Source: Planctomycetaceae bacterium
Lineage (GTDB): Bacteria > Planctomycetota > Planctomycetia > Pirellulales > Pirellulaceae
Length of the DNA stretch: 64,000 nt
NCBI GenBank assembly: GCA_016794985.1
Contig: JAEUIQ010000019.1
Span: 102,387 to 166,386, forward strand
Reading direction: 5' to 3'
Numbering within the stretch: position 1 is the first letter of the stretch; the number at the start of each line of letters is the position of its first letter. Below the pieces are notes generated by a model, which worked only from the letters and a program-made list of their open reading frames with translations, was not told the origin of the DNA and made no database searches. The translations under genes and the position numbers were made by a program. Positions 44,479 to 53,863 of the stretch are shown here, piece by piece.

Positions 44479-47331
44479 CTATAACGTTCGGGCGACTTCT
44501 TCGATGCGATACGCTTCCAACATATCGCCCTCTTTTACGTCATTAAAACCAGCCAACTTGACACCACATTCCATCCCTTTGTTTACTTCTTTGACGTCAT
44601 CTTTTTCACGCCGCAAAGACTCCATCGCGTAGTCCCCGACAATTCGATTGTCGCGAATCACGCGAATTCGACTGCCACGCTGAATGCTACCCCGCATGAC
44701 GCGACAACCGGCGATGGTTCCCATGCGACTGACGGTAAACGTCTTGAGAACCAATAGAGCGCCCAAGTCGACGTTTTGTTCTTCCGGCTTGAGTTTCCCT
44801 TCCAAGGTTGCTTTGATGTCATCAGCAACCTTGTAGATAATGTCGTATCGCCGGATTTCAACTTGAAGGTCTTCGGCCAAAGCCCGAGCATTTTCATCCG
44901 GCACCACGCTAAAGCCAATGACCACGGCATCGGAAGCTTGCGCCAAACGAATATCGCCCACGGTGATTCCACCGACCAGAGCCTGCAAGATCCGAATCCG
45001 AACCTCCGGATGTTCTAGCTTACCTAACTCTTTGCGAATCGCTTCAATCGACCCACGCGTGTCCGCACGCAAAATCAAGTTAAGAGTGACGACGTCCTTT
45101 TGGGCACCCGCCAAATCACCGGCTTCCATCCGTTGCTGGAATTCAACCAACGAGACACGCTTGGTGATTCCCGACAGCGATTGGTCGCGTAGATAGGACT
45201 CGCGTTGCTCGGCAATGCTTCGTGCCTTCGTGATGTCATCGACGACCCACAGCTTCTCGCCAGCATCAGGGACACGATCCAAACCAGTGATGTTCACGGG
45301 AACCGAAGGCCCCGCCGATTCAACTCGTTGATTGGGCTTCAATGTATCGTACATGGCCTTGACTCGGCCGAATGAACAACCGCACAACACAATATCGCCG
45401 ACCCGCAGCGTTCCGTTTTGCACAACGACCTTCGCAACGACGCCACGATCCTGATCTTGCTGTGATTCCAAACAGGTCCCAACCGCAGCCCGGTTTGGAT
45501 TCGCTTTGAATTCGTACAATTCGGCAGTCGTCAAAATAGTTTCCAACAAATCATCCAAGCCGACGCCCGTGATTGCACTGGTTTGAACAACTTCGACTTC
45601 GCCACCCCACTGCGAAGGCATCAACTCATGCGCGGCCAATTGCTGCAATACACGATCTGGGTTCGCTCCCGGCAAATCGATCTTGTTCATCGCGACAATG
45701 ATGGGGACCCCCGCCGCTTTCGCGTGACTGATGGCTTCTTCCGTTTGCGGCATGACACCATCATCCGCCGCGACCACCAACACTGCGATGTCCGTAACAT
45801 TGGCACCGCGAGCTCGCATTTCGGTAAATGCTTCATGGCCGGGAGTATCGACGAAAGAAATTCGACGACCTTCGCGATCCACGGTGTACGCGCGAATATG
45901 CTGCGTGATGCCACCTGCTTCGCCCGAAACAACATTGATTCCAATCAAAGCATCCAACAAGGAGGTCTTGCCGTGATCCACGTGCCCCAGGAACGTGACG
46001 ATCGGAGGTCGTGTTTCGAGATCTTCGTCGTTGTCCACTATTTCAAGTTCGCCTAAGGTTTCCTCCTCCAGCGATTGTGGGCGATGAATCTCGATATCGA
46101 GTTCCAACGCCGTCACCAACAACTCAACCACTTCGTCATCCAAGGTCGCGTTGATATTGACGCCGCCACCCAAGCCCAAATCCATCATCAACACCTTGAG
46201 TACCTGCCCAGCAGATACTCCGGCTGTTTCCGAAAATGAGCGAACCGTACAGGGCAGTTCCAACACCGGTCGTTCCTTTCGCGGCGCTGCGGTATTGACC
46301 GAAGAGGAGGCCCGCCCCTTCTTGCGGCGAATCCGCAACGGCGAATCATCATCCGAAAACCTGGAATCGACAACTTTGCGATCGACTCGCTTTTCACGCT
46401 TCTGGCGAATCGAGCCCATTCCAGCTTCGGAATCCGCGACTTCGGAATCGCCCTTGCCTTTGGACTTCTTTCGGCGATCAAGCGATGTTCCCAAGTCCAA
46501 GACCGGCGGCGCTGCCGGCCCGGAGTTCGGTTGCGAGCCCGCTCCCGGGGGTTTCTTCGGTTTCTTCGAGGCTGACTCAGTAAAATGTGCCAACGGCAAT
46601 GCGGCGTTTCCACGTTGCTTGACGCGCGCGATCGCTTCTTGCGGCAACGTCATGTCCGGCTTGACAACCTTTTCTTGAGGCTGTTGCACCGTCGGCGTTG
46701 GCTGTTTTACCTTTGGCATGGAAGCCAAACGCACATTGGGCAATTTCGAACGCTCGGGCTTCGCATCTTCGCGCCGCGTATCCGATTCGACCTCGTCGTC
46801 GCGCTTCGGACGTTTGTCCAAATTACGGATCGGACCCCTTCGATTCCCCAATGGGTTCATTCGTGGAACAGGCGGCTTAGGCACCACGACTTCCGGCGTT
46901 ACCGCAGCCGGCACCACTGGACTATCCACCGTTGCGACCGGATTCTCGATCGCTATCGGCTCAACCGCTTCACGAACCACTTCCGGTACATTGGACTCTG
47001 GCTCAGAAGGCGAATCGGAGCGCTCTCCAGTTCCTCGCCCGATCGGACGTTTGGGCCGATCCAACACTTTCGGTCGGTCGTTTGCCCGCATCCGTTCTAA
47101 CGGAGCCAGAGGCCGCGGTGCCGAGGCAGTCGCAGTGGGGGCCGCAGCCGCAGGAGGCGATGCCTTCTCCGCCGAGCCCTCCAAGTACTTTTTGATTTTT
47201 GCGATCTCTTCGTCCGATAAACTGGCCAAAGCAGATCCCTTGCCATGGACGCCTAGCTTCTCGCAGATGTCCAGCAATGCTTTATTGTCTAAGCCAAGAT
47301 CTTTGGCAAACGTGTAAATCCTAATCGCCAC
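44479..47331 (-). CDS. infB: Translation initiation factor IF-2
   Basis: A 950-residue IF-2. The N-terminus has the IF2_N helix domain ([24 protein letters not shown]), then a disordered Arg/Pro/Glu-rich linker of about 300 residues, a second IF2_N (about 365-420), the GTPase domain with GHVDHGKT near residue 446, DTPGHEAF and NKID, then the beta-barrel, and the C-terminal domains that bind initiator tRNA. All G-motifs are intact. It lies between nusA (106 bp upstream) and rbfA (59 bp downstream). Confidence 0.97.
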   Translation of the reverse strand: MAIRIYTFAKDLGLDNKALLDICEKLGVHGKGSALASLSDEEIAKIKKYLEGSAEKASPPAAAAPTATASAPRPLAPLERMRANDRPKVLDRPKRPIGRGTGERSDSPSEPESNVPEVVREAVEPIAIENPVATVDSPVVPAAVTPEVVVPKPPVPRMNPLGNRRGPIRNLDKRPKRDDEVESDTRREDAKPERSKLPNVRLASMPKVKQPTPTVQQPQEKVVKPDMTLPQEAIARVKQRGNAALPLAHFTESASKKPKKPPGAGSQPNSGPAAPPVLDLGTSLDRRKKSKGKGDSEVADSEAGMGSIRQKREKRVDRKVVDSRFSDDDSPLRIRRKKGRASSSVNTAAPRKERPVLELPCTVRSFSETAGVSAGQVLKVLMMDLGLGGGVNINATLDDEVVELLVTALELDIEIHRPQSLEEETLGELEIVDNDEDLETRPPIVTFLGHVDHGKTSLLDALIGINVVSGEAGGITQHIRAYTVDREGRRISFVDTPGHEAFTEMRARGANVTDIAVLVVAADDGVMPQTEEAISHAKAAGVPIIVAMNKIDLPGANPDRVLQQLAAHELMPSQWGGEVEVVQTSAITGVGLDDLLETILTTAELYEFKANPNRAAVGTCLESQQDQDRGVVAKVVVQNGTLRVGDIVLCGCSFGRVKAMYDTLKPNQRVESAGPSVPVNITGLDRVPDAGEKLWVVDDITKARSIAEQRESYLRDQSLSGITKRVSLVEFQQRMEAGDLAGAQKDVVTLNLILRADTRGSIEAIRKELGKLEHPEVRIRILQALVGGITVGDIRLAQASDAVVIGFSVVPDENARALAEDLQVEIRRYDIIYKVADDIKATLEGKLKPEEQNVDLGALLVLKTFTVSRMGTIAGCRVMRGSIQRGSRIRVIRDNRIVGDYAMESLRREKDDVKEVNKGMECGVKLAGFNDVKEGDMLEAYRIEEVARTL

Positions 47332-47437
47332 CGAGAGAGGCCTTCCTCATTGATTTGTATCGATCCGCAATCCCATCACTACCCCACCCACGCCTGCCAT
47401 CAACTAAGTCCGTTTCAATTTTTGAAGTTCAAGCTCC

Positions 47438-48670
47438 CTAACTCTCATCACTCGAGGCATCTTGATCACCGGCAGAACTAGCCCCAGCTTGCTTGCGACC
47501 ACGGCCTTCCGTTCCCGCTTGCGCCGCAGCCTCCGCCATTTCCTCTGCCGTCGTAACGATATTGTCCACCTGATCCTCTGTTAATTCTCCCATGCTCATT
47601 AGGTCGTCAGGCTCGATCACCGACAAATCATCATAAGTCAAATAGCCTTCGCCGACCAATTGGTTCGCCAGCTCTTCGGTAATGCCTTCAATTTTGCAGA
47701 AACCCGCCACCGCTTTCTCGATTTGCTTCTCAAGCTCTTCTTGGGTCATTATCTCTATATCCCACCCAACCAGCTTGCTTGCCAAACGGACATTCTGGCC
47801 ACGCTTGCCAATCGCCAAGCTCAAGTGATCTTCCTTGACCAACACAATCGCCCGACCTAGCATTTGGCAAAGGATAACTTCTTCAACATCAGCGGGCTTC
47901 AACGCGTTCGTAATCAACGTTTGTGGATCACTCGACCAACGAACGATGTCAATTTGCTCGCCACCCAACTCGTCCTTGATCGTACGAATTCGGCTACCGC
48001 GAACACCAACACAAGCACCCACGCAATCAACTTGTTGGTCGTCACTGCTGACCGCAACTTTACTTCGATGTCCGGGTTCACGAGAAACCGCGTTGATCTT
48101 GATAATGCCTTCGGCGATTTCCGGGATCTCTTGCTCAAACAACCGCTGAACGAGCTTGGGACGCGTCCGACTCAGTACAACCTTGACCCGCGACCCTTGC
48201 GCTCGAACGTCTGTGACAATCGCCTCGATTCGCTGATTGGGGTGGTATGCCTCTTTGGGGATCTGTTCGCTGCGCGGCAGGATCGCTTCAACCGGCCCCA
48301 GCGCTACCGTGGTCACCCCACCCTCGTTCCGTTGAACAACACCCGAAACCAACTCGTTCATTTGAGATTGGAATTCTTCGATCAATGCATCGCGTTCGGC
48401 CTCACGCAATTTTTGGATGATCACTTGCTTGGCCGTCTGAGCACCGATGCGACCAATCACTTCCTCATAGACCAAAGCCAAGCCGTCACAGGAACCCGTG
48501 ATCTCACCCTTGTCACGATCAATTTGAAACACAATAGCGGCCTCCTCGCCATAATGTTTGCGAGCTGCCGTAACCAAAGCCGCTTCAATCGCTCGAAAAA
48601 CGACTTCCTTTTCGATGTTCTTGTCCCGGTGCATCGAATCGACGATTCTCAGCAAATCACTGGGCTTCAT
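47438..48670 (-). CDS. nusA: Transcription termination/antitermination factor NusA
   Basis: A 410-residue NusA. The order is N-terminal RNA-polymerase-binding domain (LLRIVDSMHRDKNIEKEVVF), S1 domain (about 135-200), KH1 (VGACVGVRGSRIRTIKDELGG), KH2 (LAIGKRGQNVRLASKLVGW), one helix-hairpin-helix repeat (about 345-380) and a Ser/Ala/Gly tail. The start overlaps the stop of the ABC-ATPase gene upstream by 14 bp. The rimP gene that usually precedes nusA is missing here. Confidence 0.95.
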   Translation of the reverse strand: MKPSDLLRIVDSMHRDKNIEKEVVFRAIEAALVTAARKHYGEEAAIVFQIDRDKGEITGSCDGLALVYEEVIGRIGAQTAKQVIIQKLREAERDALIEEFQSQMNELVSGVVQRNEGGVTTVALGPVEAILPRSEQIPKEAYHPNQRIEAIVTDVRAQGSRVKVVLSRTRPKLVQRLFEQEIPEIAEGIIKINAVSREPGHRSKVAVSSDDQQVDCVGACVGVRGSRIRTIKDELGGEQIDIVRWSSDPQTLITNALKPADVEEVILCQMLGRAIVLVKEDHLSLAIGKRGQNVRLASKLVGWDIEIMTQEELEKQIEKAVAGFCKIEGITEELANQLVGEGYLTYDDLSVIEPDDLMSMGELTEDQVDNIVTTAEEMAEAAAQAGTEGRGRKQAGASSAGDQDASSDES

Positions 48671-50045
48671 TGAATTCCTTCCCTAAACTTTGACCCGAAG
48701 TCGCATCAAAAAAATGAAGCTGCTCGGCAGGCAACTCCAACCTTACAAGCTGACCCAACCGCCAGCCACTTACCACATCTACCCCACAAGCATCTCTGAC
48801 CCACCAATACTCGTTTGTTCGCCCTCGATTCTCCGTTGCATTCACCCCATTCGCCCACACCAGATCCGCCGCGTCCAAATGCTCCAGAGTCAACTTGACC
48901 TGCAACCATCGATCGCAACCTAAATCCTCAATCGAGCAAATCTGCCCGAACAAACGCGGTTGGTCTCCCCCGCACAAATCTATCGGACCCGAACAAGCCA
49001 ATCGAACCGCCTCCGGACGAATCGCCACGACCACCTGTTCCAAATCAATCCCCAAATCGACAAAGTTTCGACCGCCGCCCCCAGTTCGGCCCGGCAACCG
49101 CTGGCTTAACCAGCCACCAATCCAACGAGCCGACACTTGATTTATCCCACGCGGCCCAAACCAGCGGGCCACGTCCAGCGACTCTGGATGCCGATAAACG
49201 TCTAGTGGCGTACCGACCTGTCGAACCACTCCAGAATCCACAATTGCGACTCGGTCACCGAGCGTCATGGCCTCAGCAAAGTCATGCGTTACGTACACCG
49301 CCGTCGCAGCATTCCCCCGCAGTAACCTCGCCAAGTCAGCCCTCACCTGCCAACGATGCTGAGCATCGATCGCCGTCAAGGGCTCATCAAACAAAAAAAC
49401 CGCCGGTTCACGTACAACCGCGCGACCCAAGGCCACCCGCTGACGTTCACCGCCGGACAACTGATGGGGGAACCTATCCAACAACTCCGTGAGACGCAAG
49501 TCGCGTATCACGTGCCGCCAAAGCTCCTCCCGAACCGAAGTCTCAGGAGCATGCCGATCAAGTTTCCCTGACGACATACCAAGGACACGCCTCAAAACAT
49601 CGAAAACTCCCAAAGCATTCGAGTTCGACAATCCGAATGCTAAGTTAGCTCGGACCGTCAAGTGCGGATACAAGGCCGGGAACTGCGCCACCATCGACAC
49701 AGACCGGTCGCGGGAAATCGCCGAGGTAATCTCACGATCTCCCAACCAAATTTGCCCCGAGTCACAACTTTCGACCCCCGCGATCAGACGCAACAACGTT
49801 GTTTTGCCGCTGCCGCTTGGGCCAAACAACACCAGCGTCGTCCCGTCAGGAACCACCAAAGTCACATCGAAAACGCCAGCACATGCACCCCGCCGGCCAA
49901 CAAAACGGTCGTCGCTCCCACCGTCCAAAACCCGAGCCTCGGACTTGTGGTCACCGGTGCCACCAGGCATCACTCCACGGCCATCGCGAATCCCACCGCA
50001 CGATCGATAGCGCTTACTGACATTCGCCAGGCGAAGTTCTGCCAT
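48657..50045 (-). CDS. Orphan ABC ATPase, MalK/PotA-type, leading the nusA operon
   Basis: A 462-residue importer-type ATPase: Walker A FGPSGSGKT at about 74-82, Q-loop VAQFPALYPHL, signature LSGGERQR, Walker B VFLFDEP, H-loop THD, and a C-terminal TOBE-like region (VVAIRPEAVRLACSG). It differs from relatives by a Gly/Arg/Asp-rich insertion of about 40 residues between the first strand and Walker A (about 17-56) and another of about 25 residues before the signature. No permease or binding protein is adjacent. Overlap with nusA by 14 bp indicates translational coupling. Confidence 0.88.
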   Translation of the reverse strand: MAELRLANVSKRYRSCGGIRDGRGVMPGGTGDHKSEARVLDGGSDDRFVGRRGACAGVFDVTLVVPDGTTLVLFGPSGSGKTTLLRLIAGVESCDSGQIWLGDREITSAISRDRSVSMVAQFPALYPHLTVRANLAFGLSNSNALGVFDVLRRVLGMSSGKLDRHAPETSVREELWRHVIRDLRLTELLDRFPHQLSGGERQRVALGRAVVREPAVFLFDEPLTAIDAQHRWQVRADLARLLRGNAATAVYVTHDFAEAMTLGDRVAIVDSGVVRQVGTPLDVYRHPESLDVARWFGPRGINQVSARWIGGWLSQRLPGRTGGGGRNFVDLGIDLEQVVVAIRPEAVRLACSGPIDLCGGDQPRLFGQICSIEDLGCDRWLQVKLTLEHLDAADLVWANGVNATENRGRTNEYWWVRDACGVDVVSGWRLGQLVRLELPAEQLHFFDATSGQSLGKEFNEAQ

Positions 50046-50770
50046 TCCGCACCACCTCGACCGAACCTACCGATCGCATCGAACTAGCCCCCAACCCGAA
50101 CTAGCCCTCGACCCGAACTGTCCCTCGACTTGCGTTCTGATGGTCACCAAACGAACGACCTCGCCGACGGAAACGTCCATCGCTCGAAAGCGGCGTCGCT
50201 GTCCGTCCGCAACCAGCGGCTTTCCTGCGAAAAATTTTGCCGACTGACGCCCCCTTTCGAGGTTGGGCAAATTCGACACAATACACCACCGTTAGGAATC
50301 CCACCGGTTAGGCGAGCCCTTGGCGGCCTATAGTACCGGTAGCAGTTATTGGCGTCAATCATTGGCTGCCGGGTTTCTTTCTGGAATTTGGGCTTGAAAG
50401 GTCCGACAACTAGTCTCTATACTGCTGGGCTTCCCAAAATTTAGACCAAACCGGTTTTGACGATTGGGAATGGCGAAATTGCCTCGTAAGAGAGCGGACG
50501 CGTCAGCATTTATGTCGGTCTGGCTTGTCCGGTAGGCTTGTCGGACAGTTTCGACTGATAGTTTGGACTGGCAGTTGAAATGGGGCGGACGGGGCGACCG
50601 TGGGACTGCAAACCGTTTTCGGCGGTGTTTTACCGACGGATTAGCGGTGTTTAATTTCACCGAGTTAGATCGGTGTTTTTACCGAGTTGCATCGGTGTTT
50701 TATTTGTGCGAGCATCAAGGCAGAACAGAGCCTTGAACCTATAGCGAAACGATTGGTTGAGGATTGAAAC
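50046..50770. promoter_or_regulatory. Divergent region between the nusA and ribosomal operons
   Basis: 725 bp without a supported gene, between two oppositely transcribed information-processing operons. Near the left end, 50078-50134 has a short imprecise direct repeat (CCGAACTAGCCC-like, three copies). A stem TGTCCG/CGGACA lies at 50526-50547, and the tandem hairpins listed next are close to rpmJ. It must contain both promoters, but no convincing -35/-10 pair was picked out. Confidence 0.55.
50632..50701 (+). promoter_or_regulatory. Three tandem short hairpins before rpmJ
   Basis: Three stem-loops share ACCG...CGGT arms: ACCG 50632-50635 with CGGT 50645-50648; CACCG 50658-50662 with CGGTG 50671-50675, followed by TTTTT; and ACCG 50681-50684 with CGGT 50693-50696, then GTTTT. 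The loops of the last two are AGTTAGAT and AGTTGCAT. CGGTGTTT recurs at 50623, 50645, 50671 and 50693, spacing 22, 26 and 22. Stem plus T-run suggests weak terminators or a protein-binding leader, possibly attenuating the ribosomal operon. The stems are short (4-5 bp), so function is inference. Confidence 0.5.
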
Positions 50771-50884
50771 ATGAAAGTTCGGGCGAGTATTAAGAAAATT
50801 TGCGATCATTGCAAGGTCGTTCGCCGTCGCGGACGAATTTACGTAATTTGTGTGAATCCTCGTCACAAGCAACGCCAAGGTTAG
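50771..50884 (+). CDS. rpmJ: Ribosomal protein L36
   Basis: A 37-residue protein starting [20 protein letters not shown] and ending in the L36 pattern [11 protein letters not shown]. The zinc ligands Cys11, Cys14, Cys27 and His32 are all present. A GAGG ribosome site precedes the ATG by 8 bp. The usual secY/map genes are not upstream; rpmJ opens the cluster here. Confidence 0.95.
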   Translation: MKVRASIKKICDHCKVVRRRGRIYVICVNPRHKQRQG

Positions 50885-51043
50885 GCGTCGCTTGAGGCTG
50901 GTCTCGGTGGGCAGATGCTGTTTCAGCAATTTAGTTCATTGAAATGTGTGAATTGAGCGGCTGGATCGTTTGGATGGAGTTGGGTTTTAAGTTTCGGGCA
51001 AGATATTTAGTACAACCAATTGGGTTGTTGGAGCAAGAGCAAA

Positions 51044-51427
51044 ATGCCACGTTTGTTGGGTGTTGATATTCCGAATGACAAGCGAGCCGTTGTGTCGCTG
51101 ACGTATTTGTACGGCGTTGGTTCGTACACTGCCCGCGAGTTATGTCTCAAGGCAGGGGTGAATCCTGACAAGCTCGCCAGGGAGATCACGGATGAGGAAC
51201 TTGCCCGTTTGTCTGGTCTAATGGAGACCGATTACACGGTTGAAGGTCCCCTGAGACGCCAGGTTGGTCAGAACATCGCCCGGCTCCGCGAAATCAAGTG
51301 CTATCGCGGAATTCGTCATCGCGTTGGCTTGCCGGTTCGCGGGCAACGAACAAAGACGAACGCCCGCACTCGGAAGGGCCCGCGAAAGACGGTTGCCGGC
51401 AAGAAGGGTGTCAAGGACCTGCGGTAG
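51044..51427 (+). CDS. rpsM: Ribosomal protein S13
   Basis: A 127-residue S13 that contacts 16S rRNA in the head of the small subunit. [25 protein letters not shown] starts the H2TH domain, [20 protein letters not shown] is the tail, ending [13 protein letters not shown]. The ATG at 51044 has a GGAG site 11 bp upstream; eight further codons upstream lack homology. It follows rpmJ by 159 bp. Confidence 0.96.
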   Translation: MPRLLGVDIPNDKRAVVSLTYLYGVGSYTARELCLKAGVNPDKLAREITDEELARLSGLMETDYTVEGPLRRQVGQNIARLREIKCYRGIRHRVGLPVRGQRTKTNARTRKGPRKTVAGKKGVKDLR

Positions 51428-51521
51428 TCGCGGTCAGCTTGATGTCGCTTGATTCCTGGTTGAAACCATGGAATCGTCTGGTTTTTTGTTGTTTTTTGAT
51501 ACTCGGTAGGAGCTGCCAGCA

Positions 51522-51902
51522 GTGGCCAAAACGAAGAAAAGAAAAGTCCGACGGAACGTGACAGTGGGCGTTGTGCACATCAATGCAACGTTCAACAATA
51601 CCATTGTGACCATCACCGACTTGAAGGGCGATACTTTATGCTGGGGTACCGCCGGTACTTCCGGATTCAAAGGTAGTCGCAAGAGCACTCCTTTTGCTGG
51701 CCAGTGTGCTGCCCAGCAAGCTGGAGAGAAGGCAGTGAAGTTTGGGATGCGAGAATGCGAAGTACGCGTCAAGGGCCCTGGAAGCGGCCGTGAAAGCGCG
51801 ATTACGGCATTGCAAGCGGCCGGGCTAACTGTAAAGATTATTGAAGATTGCACCCCCATTCCGCACAATGGCTGTCGTCCACGCAAGAAACGACGGGTGT
51901 AA
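51522..51902 (+). CDS. rpsK: Ribosomal protein S11
   Basis: A 126-residue S11, a platform protein of the 30S subunit. [19 protein letters not shown], the [17 protein letters not shown] loop and [20 protein letters not shown] are conserved. It starts with GTG at 51522 behind a TAGGAG site. Confidence 0.96.
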   Translation: MAKTKKRKVRRNVTVGVVHINATFNNTIVTITDLKGDTLCWGTAGTSGFKGSRKSTPFAGQCAAQQAGEKAVKFGMRECEVRVKGPGSGRESAITALQAAGLTVKIIEDCTPIPHNGCRPRKKRRV

Positions 51903-52026
51903 TGAGGGCTGACTCTGCTGCCCGTTTTGCGGGCTGATGCAGGGTTTGTGATTTTTCTAGTTTCCTCGGGCAAGCTATTGCTCCAAACCAGCGGTTATTG
52001 GCCACCGCTTTCAAAAGGAATTACAA

Positions 52027-53016
52027 ATGCATATTCGATGGCGCGGATTAGAACTTCCTAGCCGAGTCACCGTGGATCAAGCCACGCTGACCGGTACCTA
52101 CGGTAAGTTTTCAGCAGAACCTTTTGAACGAGGGTTCGGAAACAGCATTGGCAATAGCTTGCGACGTGTATTGCTCTCAAGCTTGGAAGGAAGCGCGGTT
52201 ACCCAAGTAAAAATTGGCGGCGCCAACCACGAATTCACTACTTTGGACGGCGTCCTCGAAGATGTGACGGATATTATCCTGAACGTCAAAAGTCTGGTCG
52301 TAAAGAACCACTCCGAATCGATGAAAGTCATCACAGTTCAAAAGTCAACCGCCGGTCCGATAACCGGTGCCGATATTGATACCGGCGGCGAAGTTGAAAT
52401 CATCAACAAGGATCATGTGCTCGCGACTTTGACAGCTGATAAGCCATTCATGATGGAAATGGTTGTCGACAATGGCCGTGGTTATGTGGCGGCGACTGAC
52501 CATAGCAGCCACGACTTGGCCAATGGAATCATTCCGGTCGATGCTTGCTACAGCCCGGTAACTCGGGTCCGATACGATGTCGAGGCAACTCGCGTTGGTC
52601 AAAAGACAAATTTCGATCGACTTAATCTGGAAATTTGGACCGATGGTTCTGTGTCGCCGGAAATGGCTCTCGTGGAAGCTGCGAAGATTTTGCGAAAGCA
52701 CCTGAATCCGTTTGTCCAGTACACTGAGCTCGGCAACCAAATCCATGCCCAACCTCGTGCCAGCAGTGGTATCGACGCCGCCATGGAAGCCAAATTGAAT
52801 ATGCCCATCAACGACTTGCGATTAAGCGTTCGCGCCAGCAACTGCCTGGAAGGTGAAGGCGTACGCACCATTCGCGATCTCGTGCAACGAAACGAAGTAC
52901 AACTGCTGGAGATGAAAAACTTCGGCGAGACAACTCTGAACGAAATTCGCGAGAAACTGCGAGAACTCGGCCTGCATTTGGGCATGAGAGTTCCGGCCGC
53001 TCCGTTGATTTCCTAA
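52027..53016 (+). CDS. rpoA: RNA polymerase alpha subunit
   Basis: A 329-residue alpha subunit: N-terminal dimerisation domain (about 1-230, with FERGFGNSIGNSLRRVLLSS), a short linker and the C-terminal domain (about 245-325, LRLSVRASNCLEGEGVRTIRDL and NEIREKLRELGLHLGM) that binds UP elements. It directly follows rpsK; the rpsD gene that separates them in most bacteria is absent. Confidence 0.97.
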   Translation: MHIRWRGLELPSRVTVDQATLTGTYGKFSAEPFERGFGNSIGNSLRRVLLSSLEGSAVTQVKIGGANHEFTTLDGVLEDVTDIILNVKSLVVKNHSESMKVITVQKSTAGPITGADIDTGGEVEIINKDHVLATLTADKPFMMEMVVDNGRGYVAATDHSSHDLANGIIPVDACYSPVTRVRYDVEATRVGQKTNFDRLNLEIWTDGSVSPEMALVEAAKILRKHLNPFVQYTELGNQIHAQPRASSGIDAAMEAKLNMPINDLRLSVRASNCLEGEGVRTIRDLVQRNEVQLLEMKNFGETTLNEIREKLRELGLHLGMRVPAAPLIS

Positions 53017-53047
53017 TTCACTGATTTTTCTAGGACGCTAGATTGCC

Positions 53048-53653
53048 ATGCGACACAAACGACGCGGACGACAACTTGGTCGTAATTCGGCTCACCGCAA
53101 AGCCCTGTTCCGTAATATGGTCTGCCAATTGTTCTTGACAGAACAAGACGATGACGCCTACGAATTCTTGTTGCAGGCCGACGGCAAAACGCCGATCAAT
53201 CCTCCAAGGATCAAGGGGCGAATTGAAACGACCTTGCAAAAGGCCAAGGAAGTTCGCTCGATGGCTGAAAAGTGCATCACCATCGCCAAAAAAGCGGTAG
53301 CTGCTCAGTCCGACGCCGATGCTTTGGCGACGAAAGAAGAAAAAGGCTCAGCGGCTTGGATCAGTTGGCGCCAAGGTTCTGGTTGGCAAAAGTGGTCGGC
53401 CGCGAATGCTCCCGCGTTGACCGCCCGACGTCGTTTGATTGCGATTCTTGCCGATGAGAATGCCGTCAACGTTCTGATTGAAAAGGTTGCACCGCGGTTC
53501 GCAGATCGTCCCGGTGGGTACACCCGCGTATTGCGGTTGTCCGGTCGCCGTTTGGGGGATGCTGGGCAAAAGGCCATTATTGAGCTGGTTGGTAAGCACG
53601 ATCGCGTCGTCGAATCGGCAACGGCACCAGCGTTCGAAGGCGCTGCCAACTAG
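53048..53653 (+). CDS. rplQ: Ribosomal protein L17 with internal insertion
   Basis: A 201-residue L17 (usual length about 116-130). The N-terminal MRHKRRGRQLGRNSAHRKAL, the central ETTLQKAKEVRSMAEKCITIAK and the C-terminal PGGYTRVLRLSGRRLGD are normal. Between them an insert of roughly 40 residues (about 85-125) carries AAWISWRQGSGWQKWS, rich in tryptophan; a further about 30 residues extend the C-terminus. L17 lines the exit-tunnel side of the large subunit, so the insert should be surface-exposed. A strong terminator follows. Confidence 0.95.
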   Translation: MRHKRRGRQLGRNSAHRKALFRNMVCQLFLTEQDDDAYEFLLQADGKTPINPPRIKGRIETTLQKAKEVRSMAEKCITIAKKAVAAQSDADALATKEEKGSAAWISWRQGSGWQKWSAANAPALTARRRLIAILADENAVNVLIEKVAPRFADRPGGYTRVLRLSGRRLGDAGQKAIIELVGKHDRVVESATAPAFEGAAN

Positions 53654-53682
53654 TTGCTTGTTGGGCGTTCTGTCTGATTTTT

Positions 53683-53721
53683 AAAACTCCCATCGCTTTC
53701 CGACGCGGTGGGAGTTTTTTT
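53683..53721 (+). terminator. Terminator of the ribosomal operon
   Basis: The stem AACTCCCA/TGGGAGTT, extended inward by CGC/GCG, has a loop near 53697-53702 and is followed by seven Ts. It ends the rpmJ-rplQ transcript and shows that the next ORF must start downstream of 53721. Confidence 0.9.
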
Positions 53722-53863
53722 GTATTGGCACTACAAGCGGCATAATCTGCATAGACGCTCCGAAATTAGCGTGTCGGTCGTGTTCCCATGGCCGCGTAGT
53801 TCTTGGAAGGGTCGTTTGCAGTTAAGATATGGGCGGCGTCCATCCACATGTTCGAGTCTGTTT

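Noticed and set aside
51440..51500. Terminator between rpsM and rpsK
   Set aside because: The stem AACCA/TGGTT is only five pairs, and the genes are expected to be co-transcribed; at most a weak attenuator.
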